Shown: piece by piece, positions 8,557 through 20,707 of the stretch
Numbering within the stretch: position 1 is the stretch's first letter
How the letters are laid out: each line of letters starts with the position of its first letter
NCBI GenBank assembly: GCA_003978865.1
Contig: QNXS01000036.1
Span: 1-36,360 of the forward strand
DNA from: Archaeoglobus sp.
GTDB lineage: Archaea > Halobacteriota > Archaeoglobi > Archaeoglobales > Archaeoglobaceae
Direction: 5' to 3'
Length of the DNA: 36,360 nucleotides
Notes under the pieces: generated by a model
Told to the model about the DNA's origin: nothing
Seen by the model: the letters and a program-made list of their open reading frames with translations, nothing else
Databases searched by the model: none
Translations under genes and position numbers: made by a program

Positions 8557-9828
8557 CTAATCCCTCGGAGTTAAATCAAGCACCATTCCAGCTGCAACGG
8601 TCATACCCATATCTCTGATAGCAAATCTGCCAAGCGGTGGTATTTCCTTGACTTTCTCGAGTACCATTGGTCTGGTAGGTTGCAGTTTGACTATTGCAGC
8701 ATCACCTGTTTTGAGGAACTGCGGATTGTCTTCCTTAGCCTGTCCCGTTCTTGGGTCAATTTTCTTCAGTAGCTCAACAAACTTACATGCAACCTGAGCA
8801 GTGTGAGCATGAACTACAGGTGTATATCCTACAGTTATTGCAGTTGGATGCTGGAGCACTATTATCTGAGCTGTAAAATCTCTTACAACAGTTGGTGGAT
8901 TTGTCGTATGTCCGCATACATCTCCTCGTCTAATATCGTTCTTACCAACGCCTCTTACGTTAAATCCAATGTTATCTCCCGGATATGCTTCTTTCAACGG
9001 TTCATGGTGCATTTCAATACTCTTTACTTCACCACTCACGCTTGGGGGCTCAAACACAACTTTGTCGCCCACTTTAAGTACTCCAGTCTCCACTCTGCCG
9101 ACTGGGACAGTTCCAACACCACTTATTGAGTAAACATCCTGAATTGGTATTCTAAGCGGTTTGTCAACTGGTTTCTCTGGTGGCTTCAGGTTGTCAAGGG
9201 ACTCAAATATGGTTGGACCTTTGTACCATGGAGTCTTATCGCTCCTCTTCAACACGTTATCTCCATAGTAAGCAGAAGTTGGTATGAATGGAATTTCATC
9301 AACTTTGTAACCCACCATTTTAAGAAGTTTTACTACCTGCTCTTTAACCTCATTATATCTCTTTTCATCGTAGTTTACTTTGTCCATCTTGTTTACGGCA
9401 ACAATCATCTGATTTATACCAAGAGTTCTAGAAAGAAATACGTGCTCTTTCGTCTGCGCCTGCACTCCATCATCAGCAGCAACAACGAGAATTGCAGCGT
9501 CAGCCTGAGAAGCTCCAGTAATCATGTTCTTTATGAAGTCTCTGTGCCCGGGGCAGTCAACTATTGTGATTTCATACTTCTGAGTTTTGAATTTTCTATG
9601 AGCGACGTCAATAGTTATACCCCTCTCCCTCTCTTCTTTCAGTTTGTCCATTACCCAAGCAAATTCAAAAGTTGCCTTACCTTTTTCTTGAGCCTCTTTT
9701 CTATACTTCTCTATTATATGCTCCGGGATCTCACCAGCCTCGTATAAAAGCCTACCTATCAGTGTACTCTTTCCATGGTCGACGTGTCCTATCATGGCAA
9801 CGTTAATGTGCTCCTTCTCCTTCGCCAT
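8557..9828 (-). CDS. tuf: Translation elongation factor 1-alpha (aEF1A)
   Basis: This 423-residue GTPase delivers aminoacyl-tRNA to the ribosome. GTP-binding motifs are all present: P-loop GHVDHGKST (G1), DCPGH (G3) and NKMD (G4); the effector region RERGITIDVAH is archaeal/eukaryotic in type. Domains 2 and 3 follow with normal length. A very strong ribosome-binding site, GGAGGAGGT, sits directly before the ATG, matching the 16S 3' end (CACCTCCT) in this window. It heads an operon with S10. A TATA element about 100 bases upstream suggests a 5' untranslated leader of roughly 75 bases, unlike the many leaderless genes nearby. Confidence 0.99.
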   Translation of the reverse strand: MAKEKEHINVAMIGHVDHGKSTLIGRLLYEAGEIPEHIIEKYRKEAQEKGKATFEFAWVMDKLKEERERGITIDVAHRKFKTQKYEITIVDCPGHRDFIKNMITGASQADAAILVVAADDGVQAQTKEHVFLSRTLGINQMIVAVNKMDKVNYDEKRYNEVKEQVVKLLKMVGYKVDEIPFIPTSAYYGDNVLKRSDKTPWYKGPTIFESLDNLKPPEKPVDKPLRIPIQDVYSISGVGTVPVGRVETGVLKVGDKVVFEPPSVSGEVKSIEMHHEPLKEAYPGDNIGFNVRGVGKNDIRRGDVCGHTTNPPTVVRDFTAQIIVLQHPTAITVGYTPVVHAHTAQVACKFVELLKKIDPRTGQAKEDNPQFLKTGDAAIVKLQPTRPMVLEKVKEIPPLGRFAIRDMGMTVAAGMVLDLTPRD

Positions 9829-9832
9829 ACTT

Positions 9833-9841
9833 ACCTCCTCC
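9833..9841 (-). promoter_or_regulatory. Strong Shine-Dalgarno of EF-1alpha
   Basis: The minus strand reads GGAGGAGGT four bases before the ATG at 9828. It is fully complementary to the anti-Shine-Dalgarno end of the 16S rRNA and is the strongest ribosome-binding site in the window. Confidence 0.85.
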
Positions 9842-9860
9842 TTTACATTTATTCGATTAA

Positions 9861-9874
9861 TTTCGAATTTGAAC
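9861..9874 (-). repeat. Inverted-repeat arm GTTCAAATTCGAAA in the EF-1alpha leader
   Basis: Read on the minus strand this 14-mer is GTTCAAATTCGAAA. It matches GTTCAAACTCGAAA at 10023-10036 on the plus strand at 13 of 14 positions. Each copy points in the direction of its own gene and lies just before it, so the pair brackets the divergent intergenic region. It may be a shared operator or leader element. Confidence 0.4.
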
Positions 9875-9928
9875 TACAGCTTTTCAAACTTTCGTCTGAT
9901 GAATCTTCTTCTGCCATACACATGACAG

Positions 9929-9940
9929 GTATATAAAACT
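9929..9940 (-). promoter_or_regulatory. TATA box in the EF-1alpha / AMMECR1 divergent region
   Basis: The minus strand reads AGTTTTATATAC with an A-rich stretch before it, a good archaeal TATA element for EF-1alpha. The plus-strand reading (TATATAAAAC) could also serve the AMMECR1 gene at 10038, so direction is not certain. Confidence 0.5.
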
Positions 9941-10022
9941 TTGCTGAGCTAATTATGATATTTGCTACCACGCAAGGTTAAGCACAGTTGTGTCTGCTTC
10001 CTAAAGAGTTAATACCACCTTT

Positions 10023-10036
10023 GTTCAAACTCGAAA
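10023..10036 (+). repeat. Inverted-repeat arm GTTCAAACTCGAAA before the AMMECR1 gene
   Basis: Partner of the 9861-9874 element. It ends one base before the ATG at 10038, so a protein bound here could block translation or transcription start of this gene. Confidence 0.4.
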
Positions 10037-10037
10037 T

Positions 10038-10625
10038 ATGAAACTAACTGAGAAGGAAGGAGAAGTTGCTGTAAAGCTTGCAAGAAAAGCTATAGAAGTC
10101 TATCTTACAGAAGGAAAAGTAATTCGAAATAGACTTTCTGGCGTATTCGAAGAAATGAGAGGTGTTTTTACAACACTTACAAAAAAGGGTACGTTGAGAG
10201 GATGCATTGGTTTTCCCTATCCAGTTAAAAGACTTGACGAAGCAATAATAGAATCAGCCATAGCTGCCGCAACTCAAGATCCAAGATTTCCAAGAGTGGC
10301 TCCCGATGAAATGAAAGAAATTTGTGTTGAAATAACAGTTCTAACCATACCTAAAAAGATTTTAGCAAATCCAAAAGATTATCCAAAGTATATAGAGATA
10401 GGAAGACATGGATTGATGGTACAGATGGGTCCTTACTCCGGGTTACTTTTACCTCAAGTAGCTGTTGAACTAAGACTGGATGCAGAGAGTTTTCTAAGTG
10501 AAACATGTATGAAAGCGGGTTTACCTCCAGACTGCTGGCTATCTGGAGCAGAAGTTTACAGATTTGAAGGACAGATATTCAAGGAAGTGGAACCAATGGG
10601 AAAAGTGATTGAGGTTACCTTTTGA
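10038..10625 (+). CDS. AMMECR1-domain protein (TIGR00296 family)
   Basis: The 195-residue protein covers the full AMMECR1 domain, including the signature LRGCIGFPYPVKRLDEAI (about residues 54-71), the DPRFPRV segment after it, and a C-terminal LPPDCW region. AMMECR1 is conserved from archaea to humans. Its biochemical role is not established; the invariant LRGCIG motif is usually taken as an active or ligand-binding site. The gene is divergent from EF-1alpha and followed after 63 bases by the TPR protein gene, which has its own TATA box, so they may not be co-transcribed. No ribosome-binding site is obvious. Confidence 0.93.
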   Translation: MKLTEKEGEVAVKLARKAIEVYLTEGKVIRNRLSGVFEEMRGVFTTLTKKGTLRGCIGFPYPVKRLDEAIIESAIAAATQDPRFPRVAPDEMKEICVEITVLTIPKKILANPKDYPKYIEIGRHGLMVQMGPYSGLLLPQVAVELRLDAESFLSETCMKAGLPPDCWLSGAEVYRFEGQIFKEVEPMGKVIEVTF

Positions 10626-10659
10626 GCCTGCTGTCAAAAATACAACAAACAAATAAACA

Positions 10660-10668
10660 GATATATAG
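10660..10668 (+). promoter_or_regulatory. TATA box of the TPR-protein gene
   Basis: GATATATAG lies about 26 bases before the ATGATG start at 10689-10694, which suggests a leaderless or nearly leaderless mRNA independent of the gene upstream. Confidence 0.5.
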
Positions 10669-10688
10669 TTTCATTAAGACATGGTGGT

Positions 10689-12317
10689 ATGATGGAAGGA
10701 GATGAAAGTGCATGCCTGCTCAAAACTGGAATCAAAAATCTTGTTAACGAGCTCATTATAAGGTACGAGTATTTAGAAGAAAAAGTAGCCTCTATAAAGG
10801 ATCCTGAGGAGGCACTAAGGATTGCCCTGCAAGAGCTTGCTAAAGACGAAGCTTACGAGTTTCTATGTGATTTTGCTCCAATAGCTGAAGCTGATTACAA
10901 CATTTTAAAAGATGTGTTCTCAAAAAAGTATGATCCAGAGATACTTGACAGGCTTATTGAAATAGGAGTTCTCGAAAAGAGAGGTGATACTGTCAGGCTA
11001 CCAATACGCAAGTTAAAAATGGAGCTTAGAGGAGATCCAGCAATAGTTGCTGAGTACTGGAAAAGAGTGATGGAAAAGGAAAATGGTCCAAAAGAGGTCT
11101 GTGAATTTCTAAACGCTGCAATAGACGCAGGTTATATTGATGAAGCTGTAGATCTTTTCTTACAGCAAAATCAAGCCTCAGATAAACTAATAGAAGTTGG
11201 AGAGAAACTATTTGAAACTATAAATGATAATAAAGAAATAAAGGACTCTCTCGGGGAAAAATGGGCTGAAGTCGTAAGGCACATAGCCAACATGTGCTTT
11301 GACACAGGCAGAAAAAATGAAGCAGAAAAATACTACATTGTAGCAATCCAAGAATTTATCGATTTAGCAAAGAAAGATGAAAAAAGGATGAAAGACCTTG
11401 CAAAACTACTGTACAATCTTGCGAATCTCTACCATTTTATGAGAAGGTACGAAGATGCTGAAAAAAATTATGACTGGTCTGCGAGTATAATGAGAGACAT
11501 GGGTATGGTAGAAGAGTTATCGGTGGTTCTCGATAGCTTAGGCTTGCTATGTATGAATTTAAGAAAAACCGAGAAAGCAAAAGATTGTCTTGAAGAATCT
11601 GCCAAAATAAGAAAAGAACTTGCACGAAAAGATAAAACTGCGATCCCTGACTACGCAAAAACAGTAAACAATCTCGGAGTCCTTTACAGAAGGCTAAAAC
11701 AGCTTGAAAAAGTAGAGGAATGTTATAAAGATGTGATTGACATGCTTAGAGATGTTGCTGGAACAAGCCCAGAACTAATACCCGAGCTCGCTACAGTCCT
11801 AAATAACTTAGCATCTCTGTATATAGATGAAGGTAGACTTGAAGATGCAGAAAAACTTGTTGCCGAGATAATGATGTATGACAGATTCCTTCCACCAGAT
11901 ATAAAGATGAGGTACTACATGAACCTTGCCAAAATTCTTGAAAACAAGGATGAACAGGCTGCTGGAGAATATTACTTTAAATCTGCATGTTTAGCTTTTA
12001 ACCTCTTTAAGAGCTATGGTTACAACTCTCCTAATTTTATACACCTCTTCGAAAAGGCAGAAAAACTTGCAAAAGATGAAATAAGTGGAGATGCTGCAAT
12101 AATGAAAAGTGCCATAATGAGATTCTACTACAGGGTTGATACTGCACCTCCAGCAGGTATAAAATACAGCAAAAGAGGGGAGCTTATTTTGAGAGCTGCA
12201 AAAGGTGAGGCTATGAACTTTGTCGTTCAAAGCGAGGAAGATGCTACTGCACATATAATAGCGAGGGATATACTGCCAAAAGTTAGAGCAAAAATGAGAA
12301 AATACGAAGAAGACTGA
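10689..12317 (+). CDS. Tetratricopeptide-repeat protein with unrecognised N-terminal region
   Basis: The protein has 542 residues, is soluble and has no signal peptide. At least four TPR units are readable: near residues 236-269 (LYNLANLYHFMRRYEDAEKN), 277-310, 320-352 (VNNLGVLYRRLKQLEKVEEC) and 363-395 (LNNLASLYIDEGRLEDAEKL). Residues 1-230 are also helical; a stretch near 80-110 (DRLIEIGVLEKRGDTVRLP) looks like a small winged-helix or MarR-like fold. The tail is charged (MRKYEED). TPR units mediate protein-protein contact, so it is probably a scaffold or adaptor, but its partner cannot be told. Tandem ATG codons occur at 10689 and 10692. The gene ends nine bases before the convergent asd gene. 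Confidence 0.85.
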   Translation: MMEGDESACLLKTGIKNLVNELIIRYEYLEEKVASIKDPEEALRIALQELAKDEAYEFLCDFAPIAEADYNILKDVFSKKYDPEILDRLIEIGVLEKRGDTVRLPIRKLKMELRGDPAIVAEYWKRVMEKENGPKEVCEFLNAAIDAGYIDEAVDLFLQQNQASDKLIEVGEKLFETINDNKEIKDSLGEKWAEVVRHIANMCFDTGRKNEAEKYYIVAIQEFIDLAKKDEKRMKDLAKLLYNLANLYHFMRRYEDAEKNYDWSASIMRDMGMVEELSVVLDSLGLLCMNLRKTEKAKDCLEESAKIRKELARKDKTAIPDYAKTVNNLGVLYRRLKQLEKVEECYKDVIDMLRDVAGTSPELIPELATVLNNLASLYIDEGRLEDAEKLVAEIMMYDRFLPPDIKMRYYMNLAKILENKDEQAAGEYYFKSACLAFNLFKSYGYNSPNFIHLFEKAEKLAKDEISGDAAIMKSAIMRFYYRVDTAPPAGIKYSKRGELILRAAKGEAMNFVVQSEEDATAHIIARDILPKVRAKMRKYEED

Positions 12318-12326
12318 GCTTAGTAT

Positions 12327-13355
12327 TTAAATTATTTTTTCTTTGATCATAAGCTCAGCATTCAGTATGCTTGCTCCAGCAGCTCCCCTTACTGTGTTAT
12401 GTCCCGTAACTATATATTTAATGCCCCATGCATCCTTTCTTATTCTGCCAACAACAACACTCATCCCATTACCTTCGTTTCTGTCGAGTCTTGGTTGAGG
12501 TCTGTCCTTTTCCATCCTGACTACGATAACTTTTTCAGGGGAACTCGGCAGATTCAAAGATTTCATGTTTTCGAACGCTTTCGCTACTTCCTCTACTTCA
12601 ACATCCTTATAAAAGTCAACCCACACTGCTTCCGTATGACCATCAACAACAGCTACTCTATGACATGAAGCTGAAACGGTTATTGGAGCAGGAATAACCT
12701 TATTTCCGTCAAATTTTCCAAGTATTTTCAATGGTTCTTTTTCGACCTTGTCCTCCTCGCCGCTTATGTACGGGATAACGTTGTCCATTATTGCCATTGA
12801 AGGTACTCCGGGATAACCTGCTCCGCTCAGAGCCTGCATTGAAGCCACTCTAACAGATTTTAGTCCGAGTTCCATGAGAGGTTTGAGTGTTAGAACAAGC
12901 ATTATCGTTGTACAGTTAGGATTCGTAACTATAAACCCATCCCATCCTCTATTCTTCTTCTGAACTTCAATTAAGGAGAGGTGTTCAGAGTTTACTTCTG
13001 GAATTACGAGGGGGACATCATCTACCATCCTGTACGCCGAGGCATTACTTGCAACAACAAATCCAGCCTCTGAAAACTTCGGTTCAACCTCTTTAGCCAC
13101 GTCTGATGGAAGAGCTGAAAACACTATATCAGCATCAACGTACTTGGGATCCATTGGAACCATTTCGATATCCCTAACACATTTAGGCATATTAGCTGAG
13201 ACCAACCAAGTTACTTCATTCCCATATATTTTTCCTACTCTCCTTTCAGATGCTGCCAGTGCTGAGATCTTAAACCATGGATGATTCTCCAAGAGCTGTA
13301 CAAACTTTTGTCCCACCATTCCAGTTGCACCTAAAACAGCAACTTTGACTTTCAT
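12327..13355 (-). CDS. asd: Aspartate-semialdehyde dehydrogenase
   Basis: The enzyme reduces aspartyl phosphate to aspartate semialdehyde with NADPH, the branch point to lysine, threonine and methionine. From the ATG at 13355 it has 342 residues: a dinucleotide-binding GATGMVG at 9-15, catalytic Cys148 in NPNCTT, and the CHRVAVVDGHTEAVW segment (232-246), whose DGH His240 is the likely acid-base residue. This is the archaeal/fungal-type branch of the family. An in-frame TTG at 13394 would add 13 residues unlike the family and is rejected. The start codon lies close downstream of an AT-rich element that is also the T-rich end of the rRNA operon. Confidence 0.95.
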   Translation of the reverse strand: MKVKVAVLGATGMVGQKFVQLLENHPWFKISALAASERRVGKIYGNEVTWLVSANMPKCVRDIEMVPMDPKYVDADIVFSALPSDVAKEVEPKFSEAGFVVASNASAYRMVDDVPLVIPEVNSEHLSLIEVQKKNRGWDGFIVTNPNCTTIMLVLTLKPLMELGLKSVRVASMQALSGAGYPGVPSMAIMDNVIPYISGEEDKVEKEPLKILGKFDGNKVIPAPITVSASCHRVAVVDGHTEAVWVDFYKDVEVEEVAKAFENMKSLNLPSSPEKVIVVRMEKDRPQPRLDRNEGNGMSVVVGRIRKDAWGIKYIVTGHNTVRGAAGASILNAELMIKEKII

Positions 13356-13378
13356 GGCTTTAAGAAATAACGCATAGC

Positions 13379-13390
13379 TAAAAAATATTT
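13379..13390 (-). terminator. T-rich end of the rRNA operon
   Basis: On the minus strand, AAATATTTTTTA follows the 23S processing stem by about 40 bases and is the first T run after it. It likely ends rRNA transcription, and it also lies where the asd promoter would be expected. Confidence 0.4.
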
Positions 13391-13439
13391 GCAAAATTTA
13401 ATGGGTATTAACTTTAATGGATGTTAAGCCATGCAGAGG

Positions 13440-16413
<2,974 letters not shown>

Positions 16414-16425
<12 letters not shown>

Positions 16426-16447
16426 TATCCCGGAGTGAACCTCTGCA
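16414..16447 (-). repeat. 5' arm of the 23S rRNA processing stem
   Basis: It pairs with 13432-13465 over 34 bases. The outer half (TGCAGAGGTTCACT) and the inner GGGACC pair perfectly; the mismatched middle is where a bulge-helix-bulge cut site would be expected. Confidence 0.8.
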
Positions 16448-16537
16448 CGGCCTCACGCAGCCTAAGTCTGAACTTAGGCCATCAACCCTTCCCCGACGAC
16501 TCTACATCGCCGGGTGCACTGGTTGAATAACAGTATA

Positions 16538-16610
16538 TGGACTCGTCGGGATTTGAACCCGAGGCCTCCGCCTCGCAAAGGCGGCGCTCTGCCAGCTGAG
16601 CTACGAGCCC
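16538..16610 (-). tRNA. tRNA-Ala (anticodon TGC)
   Basis: A 73-base cloverleaf on the minus strand: acceptor GGGCTCG pairs with CGAGTCC (one G-T), the D arm has GCTCAGCTGGCAGAGC, the anticodon arm CCGCC-TTTGCAA-GGCGG presents TGC, and the T arm carries GGGTTCAAATCCC. The discriminator is A. The terminal CCA is not encoded (ATAT follows). No intron. It sits in the 16S-23S spacer, the standard euryarchaeal position. Confidence 0.97.
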
Positions 16611-16614
16611 TAAG

Positions 16615-16647
16615 CCTGCCAGCATTTGGACTTCGGCAGGCAGGGGC
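16615..16647 (-). repeat. 3' arm of the 16S rRNA processing stem
   Basis: The minus strand holds CCTGCCTGCCGAAGTCC followed by AAATGCTGGCAGG, which pairs with the 16S leader at 18164-18195. Two perfect blocks (GCCTGCCGAA and TGCTGGCAG) are separated by imperfect pairing, as in a bulge-helix-bulge substrate. Confidence 0.75.
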
Positions 16648-16660
16648 TGGATGCTCCGTT

Positions 16661-18138
<1,478 letters not shown>

Positions 18139-18163
18139 TTGGCGGGGGGATAAGCGAATACGT

Positions 18164-18195
18164 CCCTCGCCTGCCGAATTTGTCCTGCTGGCAGA
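18164..18195 (-). repeat. 5' arm of the 16S rRNA processing stem
   Basis: It pairs with 16615-16647 downstream of 16S: CTGCCAGCA and TTCGGCAGGC blocks match exactly, with a GGACAAA/TTTGGAC stretch between them that pairs only partly. Confidence 0.75.
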
Positions 18196-18204
18196 CCCAC
18201 TTCA

Positions 18205-18225
18205 GACGTGTTTTAAAAACACGTC
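18205..18225. repeat. 21-base inverted repeat in the rRNA leader
   Basis: Ten-base arms GACGTGTTTT and AAAACACGTC flank a single A. In RNA this could form a hairpin only if the central A/T pairs open into a loop; in DNA it is an almost perfect palindrome. It lies about 110 bases downstream of the TATA box. Confidence 0.6.
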
Positions 18226-18337
18226 CTCATTTTTTATGCCGCGGATGGGAACACTCCCCCTCATTTCAGGCTTATGCCTACTTCAGGGTTCGTGCCGGAT
18301 CCGCGACCTGTTGGTAAGTAGTGATTGTTGAATTGTG

Positions 18338-18347
18338 ATTTATAAAT
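18338..18347 (-). promoter_or_regulatory. TATA box of the rRNA operon
   Basis: ATTTATAAAT, preceded on the minus strand by GCGCAAG as a possible BRE, lies about 200 bases upstream of 16S. It is the only good TATA element upstream of the rRNA stem. The predicted start is near 18316, giving a leader of about 178 bases. Confidence 0.65.
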
Positions 18348-18430
18348 CTTGCGCCTGAAAAGTTCCAGACATTAGATACTCTTACTTAAAAAATTAAAAT
18401 AACTATAATAAAATTTCCTTCACTAAAAAA

Positions 18431-19933
18431 TTATTCTACAAGCATGTTCAAGCCTTCCATCATCGCCTCAACCGATGCCATGATTATGTCAGTTCTTGCA
18501 CCTCTTGCAGTAACAATTTTGTTTCCTCTTTTGAGTTGTACAATTACGTCAACAAGAGCATTTGTCCCACCGGTTATTGCATCAACCTTGTAGCTTACGA
18601 GTTCAATGTCTCCAAACTCCTTCACACCCTTCTTTATTGCGTTTATTGCTGCATCAACCGGCCCAGTTCCAACTGCAGCTTCTACAACTACCTTTCCATT
18701 TATCCTTAGTTTGACACTTGCAGTTGGCATGACATTCATGCCACTAACTATCGACAGATCTTCAAGAATAACTTTTTTCTCCCTCTTTATTTGAAGGACA
18801 GTTTCAATAATTGTTCTAACATCGGCATCCGTTATAGTTTTACCTTTATCACCTATTTCCTTAATCCTTTTTAGTATCTCTACCATCTGCTCCTTTGTTG
18901 CTTTATAACCAAGTTCCTTCATGACGGCTTCAACGCTCGCTTTTCCTGCGTGTTTTCCAAGAACAAGATGTCTTTCCCTCCCAACCACATCCGGTGTTAT
19001 AGGTTCATAGGCAGATGCGTTTTTTAGAATCGCTGATGTGTGTATCCCACTCTCATGAGTGAAAGCATTCTCTCCAACTATTGCTTTGTTTGGAGGAATA
19101 AATATCCCAGTTGTTTTTTCTACAAGCTTTGCAGTTCTATACAATCTTCTAAGTTCTATAGCTGTTTCTATCCCGTAAAGGATTTCAAGAGTTGTAACAA
19201 CTTCTTCAAGTGCTGCATTTCCAGCCCTCTCTCCAAGACCATTAATAGTTGCGTGAACTTCATTTGCTCCGCCTTTAACTGCAAACACAGTATTTGCAAC
19301 AGCCAGACCAAAATCATCGTGGCAGTGTATTGCCAGATCAACATCTCTGAATTCACTTCTTAACTCAGCCATAACGCTTTCACACTTCTCAGGGATCATT
19401 ACACCAACCGTATCTGTATATGTGAGTCTATCTGCTCCTGCATCAAGTGCTGCCCTATAAAGATTTTTTATGAAGTCAAGTTTAGCTCTAGAAGCATCTT
19501 CCCCACCAAATTCAACAATCAAACCCCTCTCCTTTGCATATTCTATTGCCTTTACAGACATATCTATTACATCATCTTCACTTTTTCCCGGAAACTTCGT
19601 TGAAATATGAATTGGTGATGAAGGAGCAACCATAAATATTGAATCTGCCCCCGCATCAGCAGCGGCATCAATATCTACTTCCTTAATTCTGCAGAAGCTG
19701 CATATTTCAGCTTTCAATCCAAGAGACGAAATTTCCTTAATTGCTTCAAATTCTCCCTCCGAAGCTATTGCAGTTCCAGCTTCTATTATATCCACACCAA
19801 GCTTGTCAAGAGCCTCAGCTATCATTTTTTTCTGCTCTATGCTGAGGCTAAGTCCCGGTGTTTGTTCTCCGTCCCTCAAAGTTGTATCCAATACCTTTAC
19901 CTTTCGCTTGCCTTTTTTGTTGAACTCAGACAT
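18431..19933 (-). CDS. 2-isopropylmalate synthase / (R)-citramalate synthase
   Basis: The 500-residue enzyme belongs to the HMGL-like synthase family that condenses acetyl-CoA with a 2-oxo acid. The metal-binding start LDTTLRDGEQTPG (15-27), the HCHDDFG motif with His203 and His205, and NGLGERAGN are present. Residues ~380-500 form the LeuA-type allosteric domain (VSGMNVMPTASVKL; GTGPVDAA), which senses leucine or isoleucine in this family. Archaeal LeuA and CimA are too alike to be separated by eye: with 2-oxoisovalerate it would serve leucine, with pyruvate isoleucine. GGAG lies 6 bases before the ATG. A TATA-like AATTTATACC is further upstream. The next gene upstream on the same strand (nucleotidyltransferase) ends 33 bases away. 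Confidence 0.92.
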   Translation of the reverse strand: MSEFNKKGKRKVKVLDTTLRDGEQTPGLSLSIEQKKMIAEALDKLGVDIIEAGTAIASEGEFEAIKEISSLGLKAEICSFCRIKEVDIDAAADAGADSIFMVAPSSPIHISTKFPGKSEDDVIDMSVKAIEYAKERGLIVEFGGEDASRAKLDFIKNLYRAALDAGADRLTYTDTVGVMIPEKCESVMAELRSEFRDVDLAIHCHDDFGLAVANTVFAVKGGANEVHATINGLGERAGNAALEEVVTTLEILYGIETAIELRRLYRTAKLVEKTTGIFIPPNKAIVGENAFTHESGIHTSAILKNASAYEPITPDVVGRERHLVLGKHAGKASVEAVMKELGYKATKEQMVEILKRIKEIGDKGKTITDADVRTIIETVLQIKREKKVILEDLSIVSGMNVMPTASVKLRINGKVVVEAAVGTGPVDAAINAIKKGVKEFGDIELVSYKVDAITGGTNALVDVIVQLKRGNKIVTARGARTDIIMASVEAMMEGLNMLVE

Positions 19934-19966
19934 GTTCGCTCCAACGTGATAAAGGTATAAATTAAT

Positions 19967-20662
19967 TTACCTACTATCTATAAGCTTTCTTACAGCAGGA
20001 TTTTTTTTCGAAATTTTGAGAAGAGTTGATTCAAAACTCTCATCCGGAGGGACTCTGCACTGCAAAAACGTCCCTGTTCTTCCGATCTCTCTTCTTCTCT
20101 CCAGTACTCTTATTCTTTCCACAACAATGTCTATGCACACTCCAAGTGTCTTTGCCAATTCGTTTGGCTGCATTTCGTTTACCGGTATTTCCTCATGTCC
20201 ATTCTTCCTTGGAACTATGAGAACTAATCTTTTATCGACTCCAGCAACTCTTTCCTTATTTTCAAGTTGTTTTAATGTTAAACATCCCCCAAACCTGTAA
20301 AAATCAATTTCTCTATCTTTCATTTTAACAAGGGGAAAACTGACAGTAACCTCCTCATCAACAACAAGTTCTCCTTTTATTACATAGTTTGGTGTAGCCT
20401 GAACAATCCATCTATCTATCCAATCAACTGCGAGTTCAATTCGGTATGATGGTACCAAACATGGAACAAATATGTCAATATCACTCTTCTCGCTTACATC
20501 ACCCCTTGCAACGCTTCCATACACTATACAGGGCAGACCTGCCAGCGACAGATTGCGCATTACCTCTCTCGCTATGTTTCTCTTTTTTTCAAGAATTTTC
20601 CAGTGTTCGTTTGAGTACTCCACAAACTTCCTGCATCCAAATGTAGCAGTTTTTGGTCTCAT
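19967..20662 (-). CDS. Predicted nucleotidyltransferase with C-terminal helix-turn-helix-like part
   Basis: The 231-residue protein carries a pol-beta-fold nucleotidyltransferase core: GS at 49-50 and D61xD63 in GSVARGDVSEKSDIDIF, with Asp120 (REIDFYRFGG) as a candidate third carboxylate. Residues ~165-215 (MQPNELAKTLGVCIDIVVER then RRREIGRTGTF) look like a helix-turn-helix. It resembles the archaeal family I recall as COG2413, whose substrate is unknown; minimal nucleotidyltransferases often act on proteins or RNA ends or in toxin-antitoxin pairs, but no HEPN partner is adjacent. A TATA-like TATATAAAA lies close before the ATG. CutA follows upstream on the same strand, 45 bases away. Confidence 0.8.
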   Translation of the reverse strand: MRPKTATFGCRKFVEYSNEHWKILEKKRNIAREVMRNLSLAGLPCIVYGSVARGDVSEKSDIDIFVPCLVPSYRIELAVDWIDRWIVQATPNYVIKGELVVDEEVTVSFPLVKMKDREIDFYRFGGCLTLKQLENKERVAGVDKRLVLIVPRKNGHEEIPVNEMQPNELAKTLGVCIDIVVERIRVLERRREIGRTGTFLQCRVPPDESFESTLLKISKKNPAVRKLIDSR

Positions 20663-20707
20663 ATTTTGTATTTCACATTTTATATATGTTTTTAGCTTAC
20701 AGAAACA

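Larger units (their letters stand above)
18139..18337 (-). other. 16S rRNA leader (external transcribed spacer)
   Basis: This spacer runs from the promoter to the 16S gene. It contains the 16S stem arm (18164-18195), a 21-base inverted repeat (18205-18225), a second inverted repeat (CGCGGAT at 18240-18246 with ATCCGCG at 18299-18305), and three similar short motifs on the plus strand: CCCACTTCAG (18196-18205), CCTCATTTCAG (18259-18269) and CCTACTTCAG (18277-18286). The last two lie inside the loop of the second hairpin. Confidence 0.6.

Noticed and set aside
9442..9747. Plus-strand frame opposite EF-1alpha
   Set aside because: Antisense to a highly conserved gene, Ser/Phe-rich, no ribosome-binding site.
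16538..16610. Intron in tRNA-Ala or an encoded CCA end
   Set aside because: The anticodon loop is continuous and the gene is followed by ATAT, not CCA.
18205..18235. Possible C/D-box RNA in the rRNA leader (ATGAGGA followed by CTGA)
   Set aside because: The C box deviates from RTGATGA, there are no C'/D' boxes, and the space between is filled by the palindrome.
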